DNA from: Azolla pinnata
Lineage: Eukaryota; Streptophyta; Polypodiopsida; Salviniales; Salviniaceae
Direction: 5' to 3'
Assembly (NCBI GenBank): GCA_037176905.1
Contig: JBBBWG010030010.1
Coordinates: 1-39,343 of the forward strand
Length of the DNA: 39,343 nt
Shown here: in pieces, positions 29,907 to 39,343 of the stretch
Layout of the letters: each line of letters starts with the position of its first letter
How positions within the stretch are numbered: the stretch's first letter is position 1
Translations under genes and position numbers: made by a program
Notes under the pieces: model-generated
Told to the model about the DNA's origin: nothing
What the model saw: the letters and a program-made list of their open reading frames with translations, nothing else
Database searches by the model: none

Positions 29907-31259
29907 TTACTTCAAAATGAAGCTCTGGACGTTTTTAAGCCATCTTGAGTACTCCCGTTGCTCCTTGTGATACATGTAAGTTAAGATAAACGAGCCAAAT
30001 TTGCCGTCGATCCCACGTGCCTTCAAGAACTTGTTAAACCCTTTCTGAACGTTACTATCCAGATCCCTAGAAACCAATACATTCAGTTAGTAAAAATCAC
30101 AGGAAAAAAAAAACCAATAAAGATTATAAAATAAAAGAGACAACCGTGCTTTCTTTTGAATGCAACGAACCGGCAACAAAATAAGGCTATTTACGAAATT
30201 GGAACTTACTCAAACTGAGGTCCTTCATATGCAAGGTCTTTCACGCCTGTGGCCACTTCTTTGTACATAACATGGTCTATAACAGGTTCTTCTCCATAAG
30301 TAACACATCGTATCTCTAAATAGGGATCATCCCCTGCCTTCGAGATTTTTACTGTCATATCAACTAGCTGCGATGGAGCACCTTCCGACTCATCACCTTC
30401 TTCGGGAGGTTCAGGATAGGGTTGCACCTTGAACAAGCATGAGACCTTGATATGTTCATTGTTGTAGCTCCTGTGCAAAAACACCTCTTGAGCACCAACT
30501 TTGTCATCGATCGTAAATGGCTCAGGTGGAACCTTGGATTCCATCTGTGTTAGACAAAGATAATGAGCTATTATCAAGCTACCATGTTATTATCGGTTAT
30601 GGAGATATCATGCTATCTTTGTATCTCACTGGAACAGAGTGCAACTTAAATTACGTGCAAACATTCGGTTGTATTTCCATTCAGAGACCCGGTGAACTAC
30701 TAAAAAGACTATTTGACGCGATTAATAATTAGCAAAAGCTGAATTTGCATGTAATGTAGAGCCATATTTCACAGTTTACCAGCGAGACTGTATTCAGATG
30801 AACTACTTAGCACAAAGACTACTTCAAATACAGGAAACGTCTATAAATCTTTCTACTCTCTCCGCTCAGGCTTCTGATCAATGATTCAATGTTCAAAGAA
30901 ATCCTGACATGATCTATATATATATATTGAAACCATGTGCAGCAGTATTCATCTCAGAGTTGGCGATACAAGACTCACGCTGTAACCTAACGCAGAGAAA
31001 CATCTTGGTAATATGAAAGAGAGTGGTGCAACCGCACCTCGGAGGCTTTGTCTACTTTCTTCTCGTGCTCGATCTCTTCTTTGAGGATGCGAAGAAGCTC
31101 CAGGTCTCCACCAGAGGGAGACGCAAAGCCACGCTTTGGCAGCCGAAGCGGAAGAGGGGGAGAGCGTTGGCAGGTGGGGGGGGGAGGCTGGGAGAAGGCG
31201 AGCGCACGCCGAAGCCAGCGATGAGCAGAGGAAGAAGAACGACGTAACAGCATCGCCAT
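29907..31259 (-). CDS. MAM33/p32-like mitochondrial glycoprotein family protein
   Basis: Predicted 238-residue member of the MAM33/p32 (gC1qBP) family, acidic trimeric proteins of the mitochondrial matrix. Coding exons on minus: 31259-31038, 30544-30210, 30066-29907, with GT-AG introns and consistent phases. The N-terminus (MAMLLRRSSSSAHRWLRRAL and the RLPKRGFAS region) is rich in Arg and Ser and poor in acids, a mitochondrial presequence. The mature part starts with the helix LELLRILKEEIEHEKK (about 55-70). It then has PFTIDDKVGAQEV, HIKVSCLF, an acidic stretch EPPEEGDESEG, VDMTVKISK, LEIRCVTYG and, in exon 3, VQKGFNKFLKARGID and FILTYMYHKEQREYSRWLKN, the conserved C-terminal helix pair. ATG 31259 is followed by a second in-frame ATG two codons later. 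Length is normal for the family. Confidence 0.93.
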
Positions 31260-31282
31260 GGATTTCCTCAGAGAACAGAAGA

Positions 31283-31328
31283 AAGAAGAAAGAAGAAGAA
31301 GAAGAAGAAGAAGAAGAAGAAGAAGAAG
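31283..31328. repeat. (GAA)n, i.e. (CTT)n in MAM33 5' leader
   Basis: Pure GAA from about 31289 with a mixed GAA/GAAA edge. On the MAM33 sense (minus) strand it is CTT/TTC and lies 25-70 bases upstream of the start codon. This is the same arrangement as in the RBP45 leader. Confidence 0.95.
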
Positions 31329-31526
31329 GGTTTTTGGGCACAAGTTTTCCCTAATTCCCAAATATGCCCCTACTGCCCTAAAACCCTGTTTTGTTTTGTT
31401 TTTCTTCTTCTTTTCTTTTTTCCTTCTTCCTGTTGATCTGCTGCTGCTGCTACTGGGAATGACATTCCAATGTTGTAAATGACATTTTTGCAACATGGAA
31501 ATGAGCAATCACAACATTTTCCTCGG

Positions 31527-31547
31527 TTTAGGGTTTAGGGTTTAGGG
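31527..31547. promoter_or_regulatory. Interstitial telomere-type repeat (TTTAGGG)3
   Basis: Three perfect plant telomere units lie 268 bp upstream of the MAM33 start on one side and 57 bp before an unassigned ATG (31604) on the other. As overlapping telo-boxes they are a plausible promoter element. They could also be a telomerase or repair footprint. Confidence 0.6.
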
Positions 31548-31603
31548 CTTCGATCCCATCTGCTCTCCGTAACGAATTCGATCCATTGGAGAGGAGGAGC
31601 ACG

Positions 31604-31903
31604 ATGACGACGGCGAGGATCTTGCCCATTACCTGCTCCCGATCCGATCTGCGTGCAGAAAGAAGCCTCCACAGGCTGGAAACAGTGCATCTCCGACGAT
31701 CCTTTTGTCCAGGAGCTGGTACCAGCCCACATGTCGAAAGGATGCATTTCGACGATTCTGCCGTGAAAGGATTTGTCGGTTGTAGCCGAAATTGTTCTGG
31801 CCTGTGGGCACCAAGTTCTTCGCGAGAGAATTGTCGAAATACAATTCATCAGAACGGCGTAGCTGTTTATTCCTATAAACATCCTTCTAGCTGGCTGTTA
31901 TAA
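31604..31903 (+). CDS. Unrecognised short ORF, possibly first exon of a gene divergent from MAM33
   Basis: An ATG-initiated frame of 99 codons begins MTTARILPITCSRSDLRAER, an Arg/Ser-rich start that could be an organelle presequence. It does not match a family I know. Downstream, a good acceptor (TCTTGCAG at about 31962-31969) leads to sequence in which TIHEQDDKIKSLEREIAARG (about 32020-32085, then a stop) looks like a short charged helix, but I could not join it to the first frame without a stop. It lies in a head-to-head position with MAM33, with the telomere motif between. It may be non-coding. Confidence 0.25.
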   Translation: MTTARILPITCSRSDLRAERSLHRLETVHLRRSFCPGAGTSPHVERMHFDDSAVKGFVGCSRNCSGLWAPSSSRENCRNTIHQNGVAVYSYKHPSSWLL

Positions 31904-33331
31904 GGATTTCTGCAACTTTGCCGCAATGAAGCTCTTGATTATTTTTTTTATCGATGGTTCCTCTTGCAGGCACTTTCTCATCACTGAAAGATCAAAAGTT
32001 GTGGATGTGGGGAACCTCTCTCTGTTACAATTCATGAGCAAGATGACAAGATCAAGTCTTTAGAACGTGAAATCGCTGCAAGAGGATAAGATGAATTCAA
32101 AGACCATCTCCTAATGTATCTGCAATGATTTGGGGGTAGGATGTAGCAAGAACATCGAGCTAGATTCGTTTGTTTTGTTTTCATTTATACAGATAGTGAT
32201 GATCTCTCTATGCTTTTGATCATCCTAAACTCGTTTAGCGAAAACATAGATACAAAACAATTTTATGACCTTTCTGCTCTTTGTAAATACTTCAATTCTA
32301 AACCGCAACAGACTCCAAGGCCGTTGATTAGCACTTGTTTAACTCTCCATGATATAATTTTCCAAGTTTTCTTCATGAAGAATTTTTTGAGCACTTACAT
32401 CTTTTGCTGGATGCTGTACTTCCGTCTCGCTGCTGTTCTCTAGCAAATTGTCAAGAGCTTTCCTACAATGATGCCTTTATCCAATCTGCAGATTGTTCAT
32501 AGTATTCTCAACATTGGGTTATAAAATAAATGACTGTTGCTCCGAGTACAAGAGTATCATCATCAGTCATAAGCAGGTTTAATACACCCATATGAGAGAA
32601 GATTTATGTTATAATAGGACTCCACACAAACAAGCCTTTACGAAACGATCAACTTCGCATGTTTCAAGAGTTGAGAAGAATGTCGTTACAACTATTAATA
32701 GCTGCACCGTGTTTTGTCGGGTGATTATAACCAAACAGGCTTCCAAGACCACAGTGACTAGATAAGCGTTTTCATGGTTTTAACAAACCCATAAAAGTCA
32801 CCACACTTTCTGTGCATCTTTGTTTCCACAGAGTGAATTATGATTTTTGAAATGCAAAATGGAGAGCATCTCACAATCAGAATTTCAATGCAACCATCTA
32901 CAAACAGCTGTATTTGGCACATCAATACCATACAAACTCTCACATAAACTTGATGCACAAAAGATGAAGTTCTGCCTCCATCATTGACCAGAGCTGGGCT
33001 TGATTTGTAGCATAAAAGACCATTCAACTACCTGCATGTATGATCGGATAACCTGTGCCCTCATGCCCATACAACAGTGCAAATACTCTAAACTTGTGAA
33101 AGTCATGTTAGTTAATGCATTTTGCTGACTTTTTTCCAACCTGAAAACAGAGTAATGTCATCCCGCATTCAAAAAAAGGAAAGCTCATTCATTAGGCAGT
33201 TCATCGCAGTTTTTTATTCCAATGGAAGAACAGAACTATTTCCCTTCAGCTACCGTACATCACAACAAAGGCAGTAGTGTTACCTGTGTTCAGCTGTCCT
33301 TATAAAATGATGGTTAGAATTCATTGCCTCC
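31904..33331. other. Intergenic region between the 31604 ORF and the HDAC 3' end
   Basis: No further gene is recognised. Sequence from about 32,700 to 33,331 is the probable 3' UTR side of the minus-strand deacetylase. A possible extra 3' UTR intron donor lies at about 33,285 (ACAG followed by GTAACA on minus). Confidence 0.4.
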
Positions 33332-36300
33332 TCATTCTTCCTCATTCTGATTAAAATGATAAAAATTGATAGTGAGAAGCCCTATGATGACAACAGTATA
33401 GCAAGAGAATGCGACTCGGTACCAACCATATTAGCAGATGCTCCTTCCTGCTTCACCTTCTTCTTAGATGATTCTTGGTCTACTTCTTTAGCCACTGGGT
33501 TCACATGATGCCGTCTGTAACAGACACAAAATAAGTAAACAACGGTGAAGGCGACTATTGCCGTAAGTTGTATTAATTGATGGTCTTCACCATCATAACA
33601 ATATAGCTACCGCTAAGTCTAGCCCCTCACTCAACATGAGAGTTTCTCTGACAACTTTTTCGTACTGCCAAGAGTTTTTACAAGCCACAAAAGTTTTTTT
33701 GACTTTTCTTACTTTAGACACAGGCCTATACCATGTATATCTACTTCCCTTTTCCCCCAATATAGTACTTCCATACAAACCAGTGGTTTAGATTTGCACA
33801 CTGCTTAATTGAGAAGGCTGAATTACTTTGAAGGAAGCGTACTAATCTGCTCAGTCAAGTCAAAACCCCTGTTTCTATGCTCCTTCGCACCCATTTCAGC
33901 CTCGGTTTCTGAATCAGAATATTCCCCATCCCATAACCTGGCCTTCAGTCGTGACTCATACGTTTCTTCCACCTGTAGTTCACAAGAAAAAGTTTGAGTA
34001 TAGTGAGAGATAACAATAGAGCTTCTGTCTATGTTCCAAAACACGACAGTTTGACAATTACCTACAGCCTACAGTAACGGTATTCATTCTTTCAATAAAA
34101 ATAATATAATTTAAGGCATCTAGAAGACAGCTTTTTTGCTGCAGAACCCTAGGAACGAACGTTTCAAAAACCAAAAATGGGAATCACAAGTAACGTGGTC
34201 TACATGTGGCATGAAGAGGAGGAGATACATGTCCAAAAGAAGGATACCTCTTCAAGAAGTCCTATATCAGGTTGCATGAAGAAGAGGCCATAGATGTGCA
34301 AAAGAGGGATACCTCTTCAAGAAGCTCTATATCAGGAGGTCTTTCTTGGAACTGAACACTTGGAACATGCTGAAGTTTCGATAGATTTTCAAGCAGTCTT
34401 CCCCTGAATATTAAATAAAAAATGAGAAAGTATTACAAATCACAAACGGCAGACATGATATGTATAGGAAAACCTTAATGAGTCCAGGTAGCTCTTGTGA
34501 TTTTGATTTTCCATGCTACTCGGTGTAATATGAAGGTTGTACTCAGGACCAAAGTACTCAAAATACTCATTGTACGGCATTTTGTCAGAAATGTCAACAC
34601 CAACAGCAACCCCTGTCTACCATGAAAATTTGCATGAATAAGATGTTAATCACAAAGGAGTCAGAAAAATCAGCATCAGTTCATGTACAAAGTATGGGAA
34701 ATGCATGAGAATACAAATATTCAGAACCAAATCATCAATTTTCCAGCAAGATAATGGGAGACATAGTGATATTGCATCAAAGCTCAATACTAAGCATTCT
34801 GGTATCGAGTAAAAAGATATCATCTTTGAAGCAGAACTAAGCTTCTGAACTCGACAGAATCAGGTTAATAAACAGACGTCACAATCAAGTCATGAAATTA
34901 AATGCTCTCTTTTGAGTAGAATGAACTATCAGCCAAACAAAATGATTTTGAACTAGAATTAACCTTGCAAACTGCCCAGAATTCGATGATTTATTAGGAT
35001 ATGCTACTCCAGATCAGCTCTATTCCATTGATTGGAACTATGGTTGATCAATAGGGATGACAAAGTGACTATGTCTATAGAATGTCATTGGCATGCATAA
35101 ATTAATACAGCCGCAAATTACTGAAGACAAATTTCCTATAGTTGTGACAAACTGGTGCTAATGGACTTATATCAGCACTAGGCATGGTGCATGTCCATAA
35201 CTATGGAACTCAAACATGCACAAATCTAAATCTACCCTTCAATATCTTCAGATGAGTATTAAAATTATATATAGTCTTGCTTTGATGAGATTCCAATAAC
35301 AGAGAGACAATACCTCATAGCACCAACACCTTGCAACGTTCCTAATTGTATAGCCGCCACCTCCCAAAAGTAATAGGGGCACATTAAAAGAACGTAAAAA
35401 TCTAACACATTCGGCATGCCCCTTGACAGTTAAGTTGAAGCATCCAAGTCTATCTCCTGAAAGAGAATCTGCTCCGCATTGCAAGACAACCGCTCCTGGT
35501 TGGTACACCTCCATCACTTTGGATATTATAGGCTTGAAGAGTGACTGGTAACTGTCATCATCTATGCCATCATTTAGAGGAACATTCACTGAGTAATATT
35601 TCCCTTTTCCATAGCCCAGATCTCGAAGATCGCCGGTTCCAGGGAAGTAATCACCAAACTTGTGGAAAGAAACTGTCATGACTCGATCAGTTGTGTAAAA
35701 CGCTTCTTCCACCCCATCACCATGATGAATATCGATGTCAATGTAAAGAACCCTCTACAAGAGCCCACGTGAAAGTAAGAATGAAATGTGAAGCATTACT
35801 GTATAATTAAAATAGCACACGCATCTTTAACTCCTGCCCTCCCTCTGTACTTTGATGAAACCATTCGCAATCTAATGCAGAATTTCATTACTTTGCTTCT
35901 GAAGAAATAGAAAACTCAGCAGGAAATGAGGACATTATTTGCATGTCAGCATGATACACCCATTGCTGCTAGACATAATTATCTCTTAACTTATGTCACC
36001 ATAAGTATCTTCGAAATGATTTTCCCATTCAATGTGAATGCTAAGAAGATATGTACATCAAGGAACCACAGTACAACTGATTCAACAACGATATTTCAAT
36101 TATTTCATTTTATATCTAATCAGCATCTGGCTTTATCTATTTTCTCATCAATTCAATGAATGCTATTGACCTAAGCCCGCTGAAATGCACTAGATCAAAT
36201 GCCAAAGGTGATTAACCATCCTACCTACACCAGGAGATGAAGAATTATGCTTTTCAAGTCCACGTACTCTTAACAAAAAATAAATGCAATTTTACGAGTT

Positions 36301-38072
36301 TTCCTGCCTTTTAGGAAATGAATAATGCGATAAAAATGAATGATTACTCTGTTAAACAAGATTGGTGTTCAAAATATCTTTTAATGACAAGTCTGAGGAT
36401 TAGCACTGCTGAATATCCACTTCAAAGTTATGGTATTCACTACTGGTCCAGGATACATCTCAGCCTTCAGCTCTATAAAAAGTGCTGAACATATGTATGA
36501 ATCTGGATGGAATTATTAACAAGCAGGTATGATACCAAAAAAAAGTATTATTTGTTATCAACGCTATTTGTGCAACTGGTGGAAACACCATGACCCAACC
36601 ACAAACAGTTGATACAAAATGCCCTAAAGTGAATGCGAGGGTTTCAAACAGTCAATTCCAACATAGCAAATTCAGGTTCAGAAAACCTAAAATTATAAGG
36701 AAAAGAATGAAAAATCTATGTGGCTGAAGCAAAAAAATGCAGGAGAAAAACAGCAATCCCCATTTACTCGGTCCAGAATTGCAGGTCCTTTCCCCAGAAA
36801 AGCGATAGAAAATGTAATACATGCTTGTTTTTAACCTTTCAAAGGGAACAGAGCAAGCATCCAGCAGAGGATAAGTTTCTTATTAGTTTCTGTACCTCGT
36901 GATACTTGAGAAGTTCTAGGATCGCCAATACTATGTCATTGACATAGCAAAATCCTGAGGCCTCGCATTTTTTAGCGTGATGCAAACCACCAGCCCAGTT
37001 GATGGCAATGTCAGTATCCCCATGGTTGAGCTTAACTGCACTTCCTAAAGAACCCCCGGCATAACTTTGACAAAACGCATACAATCCATGGAAAACAGGG
37101 CAATCTTCACCCACATTGAACCTCTTCAGAACACGGAGTTGATCATGTTGAGTCTCTGGTGATACTGACCTGATCGATGACAAAAAAAAACTTGAAGATC
37201 ATTTTATTAAGAGGAAATACAAAACAGGTGCAACTTGTTGCCAAACTATAACATTTCTAGTTTTAGGAGGACACATAAATATCCAGCATGAAGATAAGCT
37301 ATAATTTGAGGAATTTCGAACAATAAGCCCATTTTCCTAAACCTTCCTGATGAGCAACAACATCCGCCAAAGCTCAGTTCAAATTAGGCATTTGTTTCGA
37401 GGAATGGCTACGCCATTTGGGCAATGAATTTCTCGCAGCAAACCATTGAGCCCTGGTGAGTTCATCAAGCTCTAGATTTTGGTCTACTGAGCTATTAAGT
37501 CCTGTTCTCTGGTACTCCACACACCGAGTAGACTACAGATCAAGTGGTAGAAAGGGCTATAAGTTTGATCTTTTCTGGTACATGTAACCGAGATTGCCCC
37601 GGACTCCTTTCACACACAAAGACATCGATCCCTGCTAAGTTCATTGAGACCCAAATCCCATATTTTGAGCTGGTTTGAGTCCCAGTTTCTGCCACTTCAT
37701 GCCTACCAAGGTGGAAGTGGTAGAAGCAGCCGTAATCTTGATCTTTTCTAGTCCATGTAGCTGCGAGCTGGAGTCACCGACAGGAAAGCAATCTGTGAGG
37801 AGCTGCACCCACCTGAGGAAGGAGATGTAGTCGTCGTCGTGGAACCGGCAGAGGTCATCGTCGTGGGCGAGATATGGGCGGAACATCTCCATCTTGTGGT
37901 GGAGGCCGTAGTGGACGATGAGGGAGTGCGCCATTCTGATGCGGTGGGGCTTCATGGGGTGGCCCTGGCCGTAGTAGTAGTTGCCCACATCGGGGTCGTA
38001 GAAGTAGGAGACGACGCGCTTCGTTCCTTCGGCTCCGCCTCCGGTCAGCGAGTTCCCTCCTCCGCGCTCCAT
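33332..38072 (-). CDS. Class I (RPD3-type) histone deacetylase, HDA19-like
   Basis: Zn-dependent class I histone deacetylase, nearest to Arabidopsis HDA19 (start MERGGGNSL, compare MDTGGNSL). It removes acetyl groups from histone lysines in corepressor complexes in the nucleus. Coding exons on minus: 38072-37813, 37169-36896, 35754-35314, 34616-34474, 34403-34313, 33972-33891, then tentatively 33494-33427 and 33346-33332, about 457 residues. The fold is complete: [18 protein letters not shown]; general-base pair H150/H151 in [16 protein letters not shown]; zinc ligands D186 and H188 in DIDIHHGDG and D274 in [12 protein letters not shown]313 in GGGGYTIRN. The tail is uncertain. Exon 6 read straight through ends at 33823 (about 452 residues), whereas splicing at 33891 to an acceptor at 33494 gives a Lys/Glu-rich end, [16 protein letters not shown]. 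The stronger-looking acceptor at 33514 does not keep a long frame. An in-frame upstream ATG at 38114 is possible. Confidence 0.93.
34237..34332. repeat. 65-bp tandem duplication of the HDAC exon 5 end and its donor site
   Basis: The exon 5 end and splice donor on minus (CTTCTTGAAGAG followed by GTATCC, boundary at 34313) are repeated 65 bp downstream with boundary at 34248. The flanking CTGATATAG and the CTTTTG.ACAT stretch after the donor are also copied. Both donors look usable. Using the second adds 65 nt, shifts the frame and reaches an in-frame TAG inside the added sequence. Confidence 0.88.
37430..37770. repeat. Diverged tandem duplication, about 175-bp unit, HDAC intron 1
   Basis: Segments at about 37450-37595 and 37628-37770 share blocks in order: CCCTG.T.AGTTCAT, TTTTG..CT, AGTCC, then AAGTGGTAGAA, TTGATCTTTTCT.GT and CATGTA. 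The offset is 173-179 bp. The copies are well diverged, so the duplication is old. Confidence 0.7.
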
Positions 38073-38119
38073 GCGCAGGGCAAACGGGAGAGACGACCGA
38101 GACGAGAGAGACACACAGA

Positions 38120-38830
38120 GGACACACAGACGGACTTCAGAAGCTCGCTCTCGCCATGGCTTCTCGAACCCCGGTTCCCGAACCTGTTTTCCCCGGTTCC
38201 CGAACCTGTTTTCCCGAGCCTCGAATCCAGGCCTGTTTCGACCGTGGTTTTCGCCGACCTGTTTCCCGGTCTATTTTCACCCGTGGTTTTCCCCGGAGCT
38301 GTTTTCCGGGCCCCCGAACCTAGCTTATTGACCGTGGTTTTTTCCCGAGCCTCTGACCCAGGCCTGTTTCCCGGCTTCCCGAACCTCGACCCAAGCTGTT
38401 TTCCAAACCTCTAATCCCGAACCTGTTTTTCTCGGCTGCAGACCTGAACCCAGATGAATGGACCATGGTCTTTTAGAGCCTTTCACTTCAACCGGAAACC
38501 GTCGGCCGTGGGTTTCCAAGCCTTCGCTTGAACTTGAAACTGTCGATCGCGGGTTTCCAAGCCTCGAATCCATCTCCGTTTCCTGGTTCTTGGACCTGAA
38601 CGTCGATGACAGACTGCGGTTTCCCAAGCCTCGACCTGAACCCGAATCGTCGATCGTGGGTTTCCGAACCTCGAATCCGTATGTGTTTTATGCTCCCTGG
38701 ACTCGAACCCTAAACCCGTTCTCGAATGGGGTCTCACAGATCTGTTCGCCTTCGACTAGATCCTGCCTGGCTTCAGATCCTCGATACGATCGTTTTCCTA
38801 CTTCCAAACCCGACTCGTCGTCTTCTTCTT
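38120..38830. repeat. Degenerate tandem repeats upstream of HDAC
   Basis: Imperfect short units built on CCCGAACCTGTTTTCCC and GACCGTGGTTTTC fill 38150-38440. From about 38500 a longer degenerate unit follows: GTCGATCG.GGGTTTCC.A.CCTCGAATCC.T. Spurious frames in every phase cross it. It abuts the HDAC first exon, so it forms the gene's immediate upstream region. Confidence 0.85.
38699..38717. promoter_or_regulatory. telo-box core next to a tRNA-type B box
   Basis: GGACTCGAACC (38699-38709) is the exact reverse complement of a polymerase III B box, and it runs directly into AACCCTAAACCC, a telo-box. On the HDAC sense strand the telo-box reads TTTAGGG. It lies about 630 bp upstream of the HDAC start, so any role is uncertain. 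Confidence 0.3.
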
Positions 38831-39343
38831 CTCGAATGTTTTCAAAGCTGGTAATATAGTCTTCCCTTCGGTTAACGCGCATGCCAGATTGTTTAGGCAC
38901 ACGGCATCGAACTATAATCATGTTCACATTGTTCGAATGACGTTGAGTGTCTTCGACGTCGAACCGCCTCGATTGGAGCCGATCGATGTCTTCTTCTTGT
39001 CCATATCAATCGACGTGTGCAAGCCCATCAGAGAATGAATCTCTCCGTGCAAGTTCTTCTGACTGCGATGATGATGGTGGTGGTGGTGGCGATGGCGATG
39101 GCGACGACGGTGATCATCACCGACCTCACAAGGATACCGTCGATTCACAGGTGGCATGGTGACTCGGCCTTCAATTGCTACCAACCTCACGGGGAGGATG
39201 TCATCGATTTGCAGGTGGCATGGTGATGGCGGTGATCACGACGCCGATGGTGATAATGCATGGCGATGATGATGACGGTGGTGGCGAGGATGGGGACGAT
39301 GGTGGCAATGCCAGTGGTGATGATGATGACGGTGGTGATGGTG
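38831..39343. other. GAT/GGT-rich repetitive sequence, window edge
   Basis: No gene is recognised. Trinucleotide-rich GAT/GGT/GGC tracts (39070-39120 and 39225-39343) give Asp/Gly-rich or His-rich frames on opposite strands. A direct repeat with a 64-bp period lies at about 39119-39162 and 39182-39226, both ending GGTGGCATGGTGA. The array continues off the window. Confidence 0.75.

Overview
The window is nuclear DNA of a land plant. The evidence is genes split by GT-AG introns, an interstitial (TTTAGGG)3 plant-type telomere motif with further telo-boxes, and protein families that are plant-specific or typical of plants: a three-RRM RBP45/47 protein, a PHI-1/EXORDIUM-like protein, a plant-style ALKBH8 without methyltransferase, a MAM33 mitochondrial glycoprotein and an HDA19-type histone deacetylase. 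The species cannot be fixed from the sequence. The LINE remnants gave me a weak impression of a seed-free lineage, which is not evidence.

Layout. Positions 1 to about 15,000 are AT-rich and hold no intact gene. They are a graveyard of decayed retroelements: two Ty1/copia remnants (about 150-620 and 10,940-13,090, minus strand) and three LINE fragments (RT at 1,640-2,330 minus; C-terminal zinc-finger end at 2,460-3,340 minus; RT to C-terminus at 6,990-9,990 plus). Small tandem repeats, fold-back sequences and one pair of 34-bp inverted repeats lie among them.

From about 16,000 the window is gene-dense. Plus strand: RBP45/47-like gene (six coding exons, 16291-19637), ALKBH8-like RRM-AlkB gene (seven coding exons, 21017-23565) and a single-exon EXORDIUM-like gene (26991-28136). 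Minus strand: MAM33-like gene (three coding exons, 31259 to 29907) and an HDA19-like class I histone deacetylase (38072 to about 33332). A weak short plus-strand ORF at 31604 could share a promoter with MAM33. All splice sites were placed by eye from reading frame, GT-AG and family similarity.

The genes are unrelated housekeeping or developmental functions: mRNA binding, tRNA wobble-uridine modification, cell-wall or apoplast growth signalling, mitochondrial matrix function and chromatin deacetylation. They do not form a pathway. What stands out is repeat biology around them: (CTT)n on the sense strand of two 5' leaders and inside one coding sequence, 32-bp minisatellites in two ALKBH8 introns, a perfect 15-bp hairpin in another ALKBH8 intron, a triplicated region after the EXORDIUM-like gene that contains an AATAAA signal and is open in one frame, and a 65-bp tandem duplication that copies an exon-intron junction in the deacetylase. 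I found no convincing new multi-gene system.
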